Below are positions 1-10,743 of a stretch of DNA of 64,000 nt, in pieces; positions within the stretch are counted from its first letter, which is position 1, and each line of letters opens with the position of its first letter. The notes beneath the pieces were generated by a model. It saw nothing but the letters and a program-made list of their open reading frames with translations. It was not told where the DNA came from and made no database searches. A program made the translations under genes and the position numbers. The DNA comes from Centrapalus pauciflorus. Its lineage: Eukaryota > Streptophyta > Magnoliopsida > Asterales > Asteraceae. The stretch spans positions 284,086 to 348,085 of the forward strand of contig JAANYP010000282.1 of the NCBI GenBank assembly GCA_020465985.1, in the 5' to 3' direction.

Positions 1-2099
1 CGATCAAGGTCTTGGGGCTTGATTACCTTACTGCACAAATTACAAAAAAAAGAACCCAACCTAATCAAAGGGATCGCAACATGCTTGGGCAATGATTTTC
101 TCACTGCAACTTGAAGCAAGTAATGCAACAAGATGTGAGCATCATGACTCTTGTAACCTGATACTTTCCTTTCTGAAGGATGAACACAACATGCAATATT
201 CGATGCACACCCATAAGGCAACTTTGTTTCCTTCAAAACGTGACAAAAAATGGCTTTCTCTTTTGAAGACATAGAAAAACATGCTTTTTGGAAGAGAACG
301 TGCTCGCCATCGGTTGAAAGTTCTGGTTGAAGCCTTTCTTTGATGCCGAAATCTAGAAGGTCAAATCGAGCTTTTGCATGATCCTTCGACTTCCCACTAA
401 TATCCAACAAAGTCCCTATCACGTTGTCACATACATTTTTTTCGATGTGCATCACGTCAAGATTATGCCGACATGCATTAAATTGCCAATATGGCAACTC
501 AAAAAATATTGACCTTTTCTTCCATGGGCAAGAGCTATCATTTTTCTTCCTTTGCGTCTTTCCGAATAGATTTTGAAAATTTGACAACTCTCTCAAAGCT
601 TCAACACCTGAAAGAGGTTTTGGAGAAAGCCTCTTCTCAATTTCACCATGAAAAGCACTCTTATTACGCCGCCATTGGTGTTGAGCATCTAAAAATCTTC
701 GATGATCCATGTAGCATGTCTTCTTACTATGTTTCAAGTAGAGTGAACTAGTTTCATGATTGCAACATGGACATGCAAATTTTCCTTTTGTTTTCCACCC
801 AGACAACATTGAATAACCCGGAAAATCACTAATCGTCCATGTTAAGGCTGCAAACATCTTAAAGGTCTCATCTTTATATTTGTCGTATGTATCCAACCCA
901 TCAACCCATAATTCCTTCAGCTCCTGAATTAAAGGTTGCAAGTAAACATCAATGTTATTACCTGGTGATTCAGGTCCAGGAATTAACAAAGACAACATGA
1001 AGTATTCTTGTTTCACAGACATCCACGGAGGCAAATTATAGTTAACCAAGACCACATGCCATGTGCTATGAGCAATGCTCATCGTCCGAAATGGATTAAC
1101 TCCATCACTTGACAACCCCAACCTCACATTTCTTGGTTCCTTGGCAAAATCAGGATACAAAGAATCAAATTTCTTCCAACTTTCCCCATCAGCAGGATGC
1201 CGTAGATTTCCATCATTGGGACATCCTTCATCATGCCATGTCATATGTTTACTTGTTTCTGAACACATAAAAAGTCTTTGTAGCCTTGGTTTTAAGGGGA
1301 AATGCCACACCACCTTCGCTGGAACATTTGAGGATTTTTTAGAGTGTTCGTTCTTATGTTTGCTCCCTTGTTTCTCTATTATTTGTTTCCACTTAGAGGT
1401 GTGACAAATGTGGCACGTATCATCATATTCATACTCTTTCCAATATAGCATGCAATCATTTGGACATGCAAGAATCTTTTTATAATCAAGCCCCAAATCC
1501 CTTACAATATTTTTAGCTTTAGTAAAACTAGTTGGAAGTTTTGCCTCTGGAATCATCTCTTTTAGAAGTTGCAAGAGACCATCAAATGCCACGTTACTAA
1601 GCCCATAGAGTGTCTTGTACAAGAAAAGTCTAATGATGAAAGATAACTTCGAAAAGCTTTTGCACCCAGGGTACAACTCTTGCTTTCCGTCTTCCACCAG
1701 ACTGTAGAACTTTTTAGCCTCTTCATTCACTGTACTTGTTTCCTCTATGGTATCTCTAAACCTATCATGCAATAAGTCATCAAAATGGTCATGCATATCT
1801 ACTTCATTATCATCTGTGCCGAAATTCGATCTTTCTTGTGAGGGTCTTTCTCCATGAAAAACCCATACATAGTAGTTGTCTACAAATCCATGGCCTTTTA
1901 AATGATCGAGTACTTCATCTCTTCGATACCAATAACAGTTTTTGCACCTTTTACGAGGACAATAAATTTGACCTCCCTTTGATGCCTTAGCAAATGAAGC
2001 ATTAAGGAATTCAATAACTCCTGTTTCAAATTCTGGTAACTTTTCTAGGTAAATACATCCAATCTCTAACATTTTCCATGTGTCCGATATCCTGGACAT
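1..2099 (-). CDS. TNP2-like CACTA transposase, partial at 3' end
   Basis: I read this frame base by base from an ATG at 2099 down to base 3 and found no stop or frameshift (about 699 codons); it simply leaves the window. The N-terminal part has a transposase-associated-type domain with CPRKRC-KNCYWYRRDEV (about residues 40-60). It is followed by a CxxC...CxxC zinc-binding stretch (CPNDCMLYW, CHICHTSKW), then the tnp2 core with TWHDEGCPND, RLGLSSDGVNPF, CPCCNHET and the diagnostic HNLDVMHIEKNV near residue 550. These are hallmarks of TNP2 (Pfam Transposase_21/tnp2), the enzyme that cuts CACTA ends in the nucleus. An in-frame TAG lies just upstream of the ATG. An inner ATG at 2072 is the alternative start. 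The C-terminus cannot be judged. It looks potentially functional. Confidence 0.92.
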   Translation of the reverse strand, partial: MSRISDTWKMLEIGCIYLEKLPEFETGVIEFLNASFAKASKGGQIYCPRKRCKNCYWYRRDEVLDHLKGHGFVDNYYVWVFHGERPSQERSNFGTDDNEVDMHDHFDDLLHDRFRDTIEETSTVNEEAKKFYSLVEDGKQELYPGCKSFSKLSFIIRLFLYKTLYGLSNVAFDGLLQLLKEMIPEAKLPTSFTKAKNIVRDLGLDYKKILACPNDCMLYWKEYEYDDTCHICHTSKWKQIIEKQGSKHKNEHSKKSSNVPAKVVWHFPLKPRLQRLFMCSETSKHMTWHDEGCPNDGNLRHPADGESWKKFDSLYPDFAKEPRNVRLGLSSDGVNPFRTMSIAHSTWHVVLVNYNLPPWMSVKQEYFMLSLLIPGPESPGNNIDVYLQPLIQELKELWVDGLDTYDKYKDETFKMFAALTWTISDFPGYSMLSGWKTKGKFACPCCNHETSSLYLKHSKKTCYMDHRRFLDAQHQWRRNKSAFHGEIEKRLSPKPLSGVEALRELSNFQNLFGKTQRKKNDSSCPWKKRSIFFELPYWQFNACRHNLDVMHIEKNVCDNVIGTLLDISGKSKDHAKARFDLLDFGIKERLQPELSTDGEHVLFQKACFSMSSKEKAIFCHVLKETKLPYGCASNIACCVHPSERKVSGYKSHDAHILLHYLLQVAVRKSLPKHVAIPLIRLGSFFCNLCSKVIKPQDLD

Positions 2100-2725
2100 G
2101 GCACATAACACACCTAACTACTTATATACATGTTGTTTTCATCAAGAATTCATTAAAGTTGCAAACAAAATAAAAATAAAAATTCATGAATCAAAGATAT
2201 ACTTCAAAGCAAGTCATCAAGCTACAATAAAAAAAAATCCAGGTAATTTTAGTGCTTAACACATTCCTATTTAAGTGCATGCATGTTTATATTTGTTGTT
2301 CGATCGATTATGTAAGCATTCTTAATGCTTAAATCCATGTTTTGAAAATAAAATCAGAAACATAAATGAGGTATTGTTATTGCTGTCCATTCTCTTGTTT
2401 TTAATCACTTTTAAGGGCCAAGAAGGCCATATGGCCTTTGGCCGTGGATTAGAAATCATATGTATGTGTTTATACATCAAATAGAAACCTGAATTCGCCT
2501 TTAATCTCCTTTATTTGCTGCTGTGAATGGAAATAAATAAAGAAAATAATGTGGAGGTTGTGTGTGTATGTTTGTTTGCATGGAAACGGCAGATCCGGGA
2601 TGTCTTGTAACACAAAACAACAATTATTTCCTTTTAATTATTATACCTAGGAAAGCTAAGTGTGTGTGTGAAGGCTTTTTATAGTATTTTCTGATATAAC
2701 ATCAGGTACATACATTCGCAACTAA
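2100..2725. other. CACTA 5' leader, non-coding
   Basis: AT-rich DNA between the transposase start and the internal fragment. I see no conserved coding frame. It should hold the transposase promoter and 5' UTR or introns on the minus strand, but no single element is convincing. Confidence 0.4.
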
Positions 2726-2896
2726 AGGCTTTTTATAGTGGAAGTGCTGAAGAAAGTGGAAGCGATGGAGTGCTTAATACCATTGAAGTTCTAAAACAGA
2801 AACTGGATGTAGTTCGCTTGTCTAAGGATATCGTAGAAGCCGATGACCAGTTTGGCAAATTTGGCAAATTAGGGGCTCATATGCGAGGCGGATGAC
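2726..2896 (+). other. gene-like fragment inside the CACTA element (possible captured exon)
   Basis: A short open stretch, about 49 codons on the plus strand, opposite to the transposase. It ends in a stop (TGA 2893-2895) and encodes an acidic helical-looking peptide containing LNTIEVLKQKLDVV and KDIVEADDQF. It is preceded by a pyrimidine-rich sequence ending in AG, like a splice acceptor. The 15-base string aaggctttttatagt occurs at about 2671 and again at about 2726, forming a direct repeat at its left edge. CACTA elements are known to capture host gene pieces. I do not recognise the source gene, and the fragment may be chance. Confidence 0.3.
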
Positions 2897-3970
2897 CATT
2901 TTGTTGGTTACTTTATCCTCAAGAACCATAAGGTTTCTCTACTTATGATACTAATACATTTCCCTGCTAAATGATTCGAGGTACTACTACTTATTTCTCG
3001 GTATTTGTTTGTATTAATCGATCGTCTAGAATTACAACTTCTCATGCTTTCAAGTGTGAGTACATAAAGTAGTCTTGGTGTTTATATTGGGTTTTGTTTC
3101 ATGCTACGTTATCGAGTATTGGAGCTCGTTCTTGTTTCATGTAAGGATGACACAAAAAAGCTAAAGAGCATCACATATGTCCAACAATGAAAACCAATTA
3201 CAGGTTTGTCATTTCAGCAGCAAATATGATAGAAAGAGGGGGAGACACAAATGACAGAAACTCTTTTCTTGAAAGGGTTTGACCAAAAGTTTTGTCATTA
3301 GCACATGAACCATTTTCCAAACTCATTTCCCCAGCCTTTGCAAAATTAAAACACCAATTAACAATGGTCAGGTTCGAGACTTGTGTCTCCCTGACATCGA
3401 CGATCCTGCTGTGATTTCAGCACCATAATTACTCAACAAAAACTCTAATTAAACACTAAATAAGGATCATTGATGCTAGATATTATGTTTGCTATGAGAT
3501 TTACGCTTGATTGAGGGAGAGCACCAGCGTAACAAATATACGAACATGACCACACAGTAAAGTACCGGCCGTAACAAATATACGAACATTGATGCTACAT
3601 ATTAACAGAGCACCGGCGACATACCTGATAAAGCACCGGCCGGAGACGACCTTGAGGGAGACGACCTTGAGGGAGACGGTGAGGGAGTTGAAAAGCCTTT
3701 CGGGAGCAAATTAACAATCTGTTTCTTTTGAGGGAGACGACCATCTGTTTCTTTTTTTTTTATCTTTTTAATCTAGTCAAATGGTATATACTAATTAATA
3801 TAAACTTAACGCTGGCCTTTTCATATTTTTTTAAAAATTTTCTTAATTATTGAGGATTAAATGATAAATAAAATAATTATAATATTTAGATTAAATAGAT
3901 TTATTAATCAGATGAAAAGATTGACAATGTAAAATACTTATATATATTATTTTATAGAAAACAGAAAAAA
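2897..3970. other. CACTA internal non-coding region
   Basis: No supported gene. It contains short local duplications: a cgtaacaaatatacgaacat unit near 3527 and 3571, and a GAGACGACCTTGAGG-type unit repeated near 3645-3690. There is a T-rich tract near 3750 and AT-rich sequence to 3970. Confidence 0.4.
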
Positions 3971-4237
3971 ATTACAATAACATTTTAGATGTAACTTTTT
4001 CAAAAAAAAAGTTGCATTTACTTTAGAAATATGCAACCTTTTAAAATAAAGGTTACTTTTAACCTATAATAAATGTAACCTTTTTCATAAACGTTGCCAT
4101 TTTCAATTAAATATGTAACCTTTTAATTTAAAAGTTGCAATAGATTTTCTAATGCAACCTTTATTTTTTTTACTTGCTTTAGAATCAAATGCAACTAATT
4201 ATATAAAAGTTGCTATCAAAAGGTTGCAATAGGCTCA
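3971..4237. repeat. CACTA subterminal repeat array (GCAACCTTT / AAAGTTGC motifs)
   Basis: Within about 270 bp a short motif around TGCAACCTTTT recurs in both orientations (for example near 4011, 4035, 4062, 4080, 4097, 4118, 4131, 4152, 4192, 4209 and 4221), often as head-to-head palindromes. Subterminal arrays of this kind are the binding sites for the TNPA-type protein in En/Spm. The motif itself is read from the sequence; the binding role is from the family. Confidence 0.8.
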
Positions 4238-4250
4238 TTTTGTAGTAGTG
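4238..4250 (-). repeat. CACTA terminal inverted repeat (right copy)
   Basis: On the minus strand it reads CACTACTACAAAA, starting with the invariant CACTA. It abuts the interrupted copia RT frame at 4251. Confidence 0.88.
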
Positions 4251-5465
4251 TATTTCAAATGGATGTGAAGAGTGCATTTTTAAATGGAAAGCTGCAAGAG
4301 GAAGTTTATGTCAAGCAGCCTCCAGGTTTTGAAAATGAACATCATCCAGGTTTTGTCTATAAGTTGGACAAAGCTCTCTATGGTCTAAAACAAGCCCCTA
4401 GAGCCTGGTATGACACTCTTACTGATTTCTTTATGAGCAATGGGTATTCCAGAGGTAAAGTGGATACCACACTGTTCATAAAGAAAGTGAAGTCTGATAT
4501 TATGTTTGTTCAAATCTATGTGGATGACATAATATTTGGTTCTACTAATGAACAATTATGCAAGAATTTTTCATTACTCATGAAAATCCAAGTATGAAAT
4601 GAGTATGATGGGAGATTTTACTTTCTTTTTAGGATTACAGGTTAAACAAACCTCAACTGGAAGTTTTATAAATCAAAGAAAGTATACTCCAGATCTATTG
4701 AAAAAGTTTAAATTTGATCAAAGTTCTCCTATTAAAACCCCAATGGCAACCAATGTAAAATTGGATGCAGATGCCAGTGGCAAAGCTGTTTCAGTAACAG
4801 CTTACAGAGGCATGATTGGGAGCTTGCTGTACTTAACTGCTAGTAGACCTGATATTATGTTTGCTACCTGTTTATGTGCTAGGTTCCAAGCTGATCCAAA
4901 GGAATCACATCTAGCTGCTGTGAAAAGAATCTTCAGATACCTTAAGGGTACACCAGGTTTGGGTCTTTGGTATCCCAAAGACTCAAGCCTTGAACTAACA
5001 GGTTATTCAGATTCTGATTTTGCAGGTTGCAGGCTAGACAGGAAAAGCACAACAGGTGGATGTCAACTCCTTGGTGGTAAGTTGATAAGTTGGTGTAGCA
5101 AGAAGCAGAACTCAGTTTCTACTTTTACTGCTGAAGCTGAGTACATTGCTGCTGGAAGCTGCTGTGGGAAGATTCTGTGGATGCAACATCAGCTTGAAGA
5201 CTATGGACTTGTACTTAGAAAAACTCCTATTCTGTGTGACAATACAAGCGCCATAGCTATTTCCAACAATCCAGTGTTTCACTCTAGAACAAAGCATATC
5301 GAAGTCAGACATCACTTTATCAGAGATCACATTCAGAAAGGTAATGTGGAGGTAAGTTTTATTTTCATTGATGAACAGCTTGCAGACATTTTCACCAAAC
5401 TTCTTGATGAAAACAGGTTTAATTACCTTGTCAGCAAGCTGGGCATGTTAAACAAAAGTGACTAA
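4251..5465 (+). pseudogene. COP-1 reverse transcriptase-RNase H, 5'-interrupted and frameshifted
   Basis: The frame opens directly at the CACTA junction with the copia RT motif QMDVKSAFLNG, then KALYGLKQAPRAWYDTL and the catalytic YVDDIIFGS. One extra A in the short A-run near 4583 shifts the frame; the second part resumes at 4599 with GDFTFFLGLQVKQ. It continues through SRPDIMFA and RIFRYLKGTPGLGLWYP into RNase H, with SDSDFAGC, DRKSTTGG, AEAEYIAA, CDNTSAIA and ADIFTKLL. It ends at a TAA at 5463-5465. The part of pol before QMDVK is displaced beyond the CACTA element. It is broken by the transposon and the frameshift, but otherwise well preserved. Confidence 0.93.
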
Positions 5466-6035
5466 GTGTCCTTAATGTTCTAAGACTTTATATGTCTCAC
5501 ACTGCTAAAGTTCTTTCAGAACAGTTTAGACAGAATAGGCTATGCATGTTCTATACTTAGCCGTTTTCTGTAAAACTTGAACAGCTTGAGCATATAACAG
5601 GATTGACAAATAACAGCTTATATGTCAAGCCTGATCTGATGATCCAACCTCCCCCCTGCTCATTCTCTAAATTTGTCATACAAGACATTGTCTTGTAACC
5701 TGATCAGCTATTAAACACAACCTGTTCTTCCATAGCTGAACAGGTTGAAGGAACAGCTTGGAGAGTGAACATCTTGTGATGACCCTGCTCTTCACAAGTT
5801 TGACCGTCAGCTTGGACTATCAGTTTAATTACCTTTCTTCACAATTAAGTTACCTAATTTTTTTTATTTAACTTAATTACTGTGGATAATGTGGGTTTCG
5901 TGTGTTAGTGATTAAAAAGGGCTCAAGTGGTCTGACAAACGGTCTGACATGGACAACCGTTCCGTTTTCCATTAACGACCTTTTCAAATCAACCGCCCAA
6001 ATGTTTTTCTCTCATACCCACTCACATTCAAATCC
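5466..6035 (+). other. COP-1 spacer between pol and accessory ORF
   Basis: Non-coding, with repeated GAACAG/CTGTTC words (near 5520, 5579, 5725, 5740, 5752) of the kind also found in the COP-1 LTR. No gene supported. It leads into the TATA box at 6036. Confidence 0.5.
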
Positions 6036-6043
6036 TATAAATA
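6036..6043 (+). promoter_or_regulatory. TATA box ahead of the COP-1 accessory ORF
   Basis: TATAAATA in the context ccTATAAATAccccc, a strong plant TATA consensus. It lies 108 bases upstream of the first in-frame ATG of the accessory ORF (6151). The intervening leader is pyrimidine-rich and has no intervening ATG. It suggests an internal promoter separate from the LTR. Confidence 0.55.
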
Positions 6044-6150
6044 CCCCCAACTGTTTCATCTTCGTCTTCCTTACTACTTCCATAAACCTCCTAAGAACCC
6101 TAAAAATCGACTAAGTGTCTTGTGCTTCTGCTACTCTCACTACTTCCCAA

Positions 6151-9100
6151 ATGGCTCACAGAAACAACCCCTTTATACCAGTATTTGTTGGTGATGATGT
6201 ACAGAAACACTCATCAGTCACCACAATGCTCACACTGAAACCCACTAACTACATTGCCAACCTCACAATCCCCAAAAACTATGTGGGAAAAGGCTATTAC
6301 CAAATGGTGGAGTTTTTGAAAGTTCATCCGTTGAACTACGCCATGACTACAACTACTGGTGTCTTGTACCAGGAGATGGTGTATGAGTTTTGGTACACCT
6401 GTGCCTACAACCTAGATACCAAAGTCATCAAGGGCACCATACTCAATGGGAGTTAGACCATTGAGATCAACACTCGTCTGCTCAGGGAAGTTCTTCGACT
6501 CCCTGTGGTTGAACAATATGATCAGCTACAGCCTGAAGATTAACAGATGAAGAATCTGCTGCACTTCTGTGGTGTAGCAGAACCAAAAGTTGGAGCAACG
6601 CTGTTCAGAAACGATTTGTCTCCTACTTACAGCTTCTTATTCGCCTCTATGGTAATGTGCTTCAGCAGCAAAGTTGGTTCCTTTGACCAACTGAGCCGTG
6701 ATGAAATTCCTGTAGTTCTGCAGCTTGTGGATGGAACTACAATAGACATGGCTAAATGGATTTTCATGAATTTGAGGAACCTGGTGCAGCATGAAACACG
6801 ACCAGCTGCTGTTCGATATCCCAGGATTTAGAGCCTCATCTTCAAGCATATTTGTGGTGAGCATTTGTATAACTCTCAGCCTTTACTTCATACTGCTGCA
6901 TTCCCTGTAATCGGGAATAGAGTTTTCTATACTCTGGTTCTCCCAAATGAGCCTCCTCTCTCTACTCCAATGAGGAGGCTATTAGGATTAGTGGAACGAC
7001 CCTCTGATGTGAGGGTGAATCCTGAAACTGCTCCCAAAAGAAAATCCAAAGCCAGGGCCAAGCTTGTTAAAAGGACCCTGGAAACCACTAAAGCTGGGCC
7101 TGTCCACAAGAAGGCCAAAACAGCTCAGTCTAAGTCTACACCCTCAGCCTCTGTGGCTGAGGAGGAGCAGGTTTCTCACCCTGGGTCATTTGTTGATCCT
7201 GAAGCCTTTGTGGCTGGTGCCTCTATGACACCTGAGACTATGGAACAGGCCGACCCACCTGTTTCTGCCCCAGTCTCCAAACCTGTCCAATCTGAACCTC
7301 TCACCTCTCCAAAATCACCCACCTCATCTCACATATTATACCAACACAAATCCATAGCCAGAAAGAAACCAGCAACCCAAACAGCCCAAACTAGCCCCTC
7401 TGTTCCCTCTCAACAGGGTTCAGTTGAAAAAGAAGCAACCCCTGCTGCCTCTCCTATTTTGGGAGAAGGTTCAGCAATATTGGAGTCTGCTTCACTCCAC
7501 CCTATGTCAACCCCAAGTCAGCCTAGACCCTCTGGTTCCTCCCAACAGGAGCCAGTTGTACAAATGGAGACAACCACATCAACTATTCCAGCCTCCCAAC
7601 AGGCTGAGAATATTGAAAGACAGGAGTTCCCTCCACTCCATACTGAGTCCACACTATCCCCACCTCATACTTCTCTACACCCTGAGTCTGCACGAGGTGT
7701 CCACACTGCTGACTAAGACCATCCAGCAGCTCAGCCTCAATTTTCTGTTCCTCATGATGCAGCTGTTCTACACCAAACAGCTGCTGAAGGACCAACCACT
7801 CAAGCTGATGAACCTCAGGGAATAGAACATCCCTTTGGTGAGGCTGCTCCCTTTATGCAAACTCCATCAGCAGGTTTCACCACTGCTGATGTTGAAATGC
7901 AACTTCCAACTCCCCATGATGAGGTACCTTGAAACCAAGGTACCGCAGAGGGAACCACCACTGGCCTTAATGAAGGTACTGCAAAACAAGTAGTGTCTGA
8001 AAGGCTACCATCCTCTACCCACTCTCCTGATGATGCAGCTACAGCCACTGCTGAAGGATCCATCGACCCCTCCAAGCTGGGCCACATTACTTTTGCCGAG
8101 GCTATGGAGCTTCTTTCTACAATACCCTCTCCCTCTACATCACATCCCCATACACCAGCCTCATCCTTTTCATCTCCATCTACCCACTCCAAACAATCCA
8201 CCCATACACCTCCATCCCCTAAAGACCTGCCTTTGAAGGATCAGCTTTCCTTGCTGACCAACAAAGTTGGATCTTTAGAAACTTCAATGTCCTCTCTACC
8301 CTCTCTCATTTCAGACTCTGTGTCTGAACAGCTTAGGGGATTCTTTGATATGTTCAAGGATTCCTTCCAATCCACTCCTCAAACTGACAACTCCTCACAG
8401 CTGCTTGCACTTACTGCACAGCTGCAAAATGTCTCCACATCCCTCTCCTCAATTCTTTCACTACAACAGGAATTTGTGTCCTCTATGACAGCCATATCCC
8501 AATAGCTTTCATCTCTCTTCACTACTTGCAATTCTACACTTCCTGCCACTTTGGCCAGCTTAAACACCTTAATAGGCTCCCTATCAAATTTTGTGTCATC
8601 AAACCTTGCTGATGTGCAGGACTCTCTTGAGTTACATCTTGCACAGCTCCAAACTTTGCTATTCACAGCTTCTGATAGGGAAAACATTCTTAAGCTGACC
8701 TCCCTTGCTGATACCCAATCATCATCTCTTCAAAATTGTCTTTCCCAACTTGCAGAGGTGAAGGACAACCTGGCTTTCTTAGTGCATAGCCTGGTTCGTC
8801 TCAAACCTGCTGCCAAAACTGTTGGCAAGCCTGCTGAATTCGTTTCTTCAGGCAGACCAATTGTTGAAGGTGCTGGTACATCTCCTTCAAAGGGGGAGAA
8901 GTTGTCTGCCTCTAAGACTAAGTCTAAGGGGGAGAAAACTTCTTCTCCTAAGGAGAAATCAGTATCCACTGGTCAACCAGCAGGAGCATCTGCAACGGCT
9001 ACTGGTACAGTGGAAGGTGCTTCTCAAGCTGCTAAGCCTACTCAGGCTGAATCTCCAAACACTGCTCAGTCTAAGGGGGAGGAATTCATTTCTGAGGACA

Positions 9101-10298
9101 GGCCAAGCAGCAGAAGGAGGCATCTCATTTTAGAGGAAGAAGAAGAAGAGGAAGATACTCCTGAAGCTGTTATCACTACAGCAGCTAAAGGAAAAGAAAA
9201 AGCAGCATTTGATCCTGAACAGCAGAAAGCAGCAGAGTTAAAGTTTCACAAAGCAAGAGCAAAGGAAATGGGTCTTCCCATGGATAAATACTTTGAGTTC
9301 AGAGATGAACAGCTTCAAGCCCAGGAAGCACTAAGAAAAGAAGAAGCCTCTGCCAAAGCTGCTAGAACTTTTGCACTTCAAGAGGCAAGCAAAATCAAAA
9401 TGCCCTCTCTGGATGTGCAAAAGAAACTGATGGTAGCTGCTAAGGGGTCAGCTGGTGAGAAGGAAGTTCAAAAGGAAGTGGGTGCTCAGGTCTCTGTGAC
9501 CAAACCAAAGCAGGCATCCTCTGCAAGGGCCCAGTTCCATTTTGACAACTTGGCAAGGAAAAAGTTTCAGGATGTTGCTGAGAGAAGGCTTGCCAAGGAA
9601 GCAATTGTCAAAGCTGTCCCCATATCAAGAAAAGGCAAACAGTGAAAATTGCAGATAACCAGAATGGGTTCAACAAGCCCAAAACTGGAAACTTATGACT
9701 ACACTGATGTTGCACAGATGGGGTACAGGGAATGGGTTGAGTTGGCAGTTGCCCTGAGCCAGTCTAAGTCAGAAACGGCTAAGACTATCAGGGCATATAT
9801 TAAGAAGCTGATGGAGAGAGTGCAGGATCTTGGCCTGATCTCAAAAGAAGTTAGTGAGGGTGTCTCTGTGACATACCCCAAAATAAAGGCCAGGAGGACA
9901 AGAAAGGATTCTGAGCTGGAGGAACTCCTCATCTTAATTGAACAGGGTGATTATGCTCTTGAGATGAAAGGAATTGATTACAGCCTGCCCAGTGGAGTAG
10001 AGTTTGAAGAAGGCAAAATTATTGAAGAACCTGAGTAGGGGCATTTTTTGTAGATCCCCTAACACAGAAGAAGTGTTTTCAGAGAGCTTCAGATCTATAC
10101 AAGGTGGATCTGAGACAGCTTGCAGCCTTCAGACTTGCAACTTCATTCAGGCAGTCAAGTAAGTGGAGAGCAGCCATCTGGGATCAGCTCATAGGCTGCT
10201 ATGAGAGAGGAGAACTTCAAGATCCCAAGTTTATGATCATCAGAATTGAAATCCAAGATTTAGAGGAAACAAGGGATGAGCTTGAAAAGATCTTTTAA
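6151..10298 (+). pseudogene. COP-1 accessory (env-position) ORF with in-frame stops
   Basis: One reading frame is conserved from ATG 6151 to 10038. It is broken only by stops ending near 6456, 6543, 6831, 7716, 7932, 8505 and 9645. At 10038 a TAG is followed by a frame change in a T-run near 10047, after which coding continues to 10298. The N-terminal third (PTNYIANLTIPKNYVGKGYY, VYEFWYTCAYN, LPNEPPLSTPMRRLLGL) resembles the plant-retrotransposon domain found downstream of pol in Sireviruses. The middle is basic then Pro/Ser/Thr-rich, and the C-terminal third is charged with likely coiled coils (EQQKAAELKFHKARAKEMG). No signal peptide or membrane segment is evident, so an envelope role is doubtful. 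Function is unknown. Confidence 0.75.
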
Positions 10299-10717
10299 GG
10301 ACCACCTCCACTGGAGTGAAGTCCATCTACCATCAGGGTAGGTGAAGAATGGAAGTTGTCCATCTGCTGGACAGGCTTGCCATTATCTGCTCCCAACATC
10401 AACAGTCCAAGTAGTTGAATTTTGTTGTACATCTGTTGTACTTTGTTACATGTGTTGTAACTTTTCTCATTTACATTAGTTGTAATATACATTAGTACAT
10501 TAGTTTTACTCTTGTAAAAACATGTGTTGTTTTCTGTAATCAAAATCAGTATGTATATAAACTGATCTTTTACTTTACCTGGATGTTGTAATTTAATTTC
10601 AGCAAATGTAATGTAAAAATACATAGTGATTATTGATTAAATCAGCTTAGACTGATTATTGCAAATATGGGGAGATTATTAGGCACAAAAAGGCCTCAAT
10701 CAAACCTGTTGTGCATC
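10299..10717 (+). other. COP-1 3' untranslated region
   Basis: Non-coding, T-rich with repeated GTTGTA words, followed by a purine-rich ATGGGGAGATTATTAGG near 10669 that resembles a second polypurine tract. The phrase cctcaatcaaacctgttg at 10693 is echoed at the LTR border. Confidence 0.5.
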
Positions 10718-10743
10718 TAACGGGGAGATTTTTAAATCAAACC
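10718..10743 (+). other. COP-1 polypurine tract region
   Basis: AACGGGGAGATTTTTAAATC then aaacc immediately before the LTR first base (TGTTGATG). This is the expected plus-strand primer position for LTR retrotransposons. COP-D has the same layout. Confidence 0.65.

Larger units (their letters stand above)
1..4250 (-). mobile_element. CACTA (En/Spm) DNA transposon, 5' part, runs off left edge
   Basis: The right end reads, on the minus strand, CACTACTACAAAA, a classic CACTA terminal inverted repeat. It is followed inward by a dense subterminal motif array, 2 kb of non-coding DNA and then the TNP2 transposase on the minus strand. The outer base is 4250, and flanking 4251-4253 (TAT) would be one copy of the 3-bp target duplication made by this superfamily. 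Immediately outside is a copia reverse transcriptase reading frame in its middle, so the element inserted into COP-1. The partner end and the TNPA-type gene lie beyond the left edge. Confidence 0.9.

Noticed and set aside
92..1404. Plus-strand frames at 92, 491 and 1075
   Set aside because: Shadows of the minus-strand CACTA transposase, which is open across all of them.
6151..7716. True envelope glycoprotein
   Set aside because: No signal peptide, membrane segment or cysteine pattern; only the position after pol resembles env.
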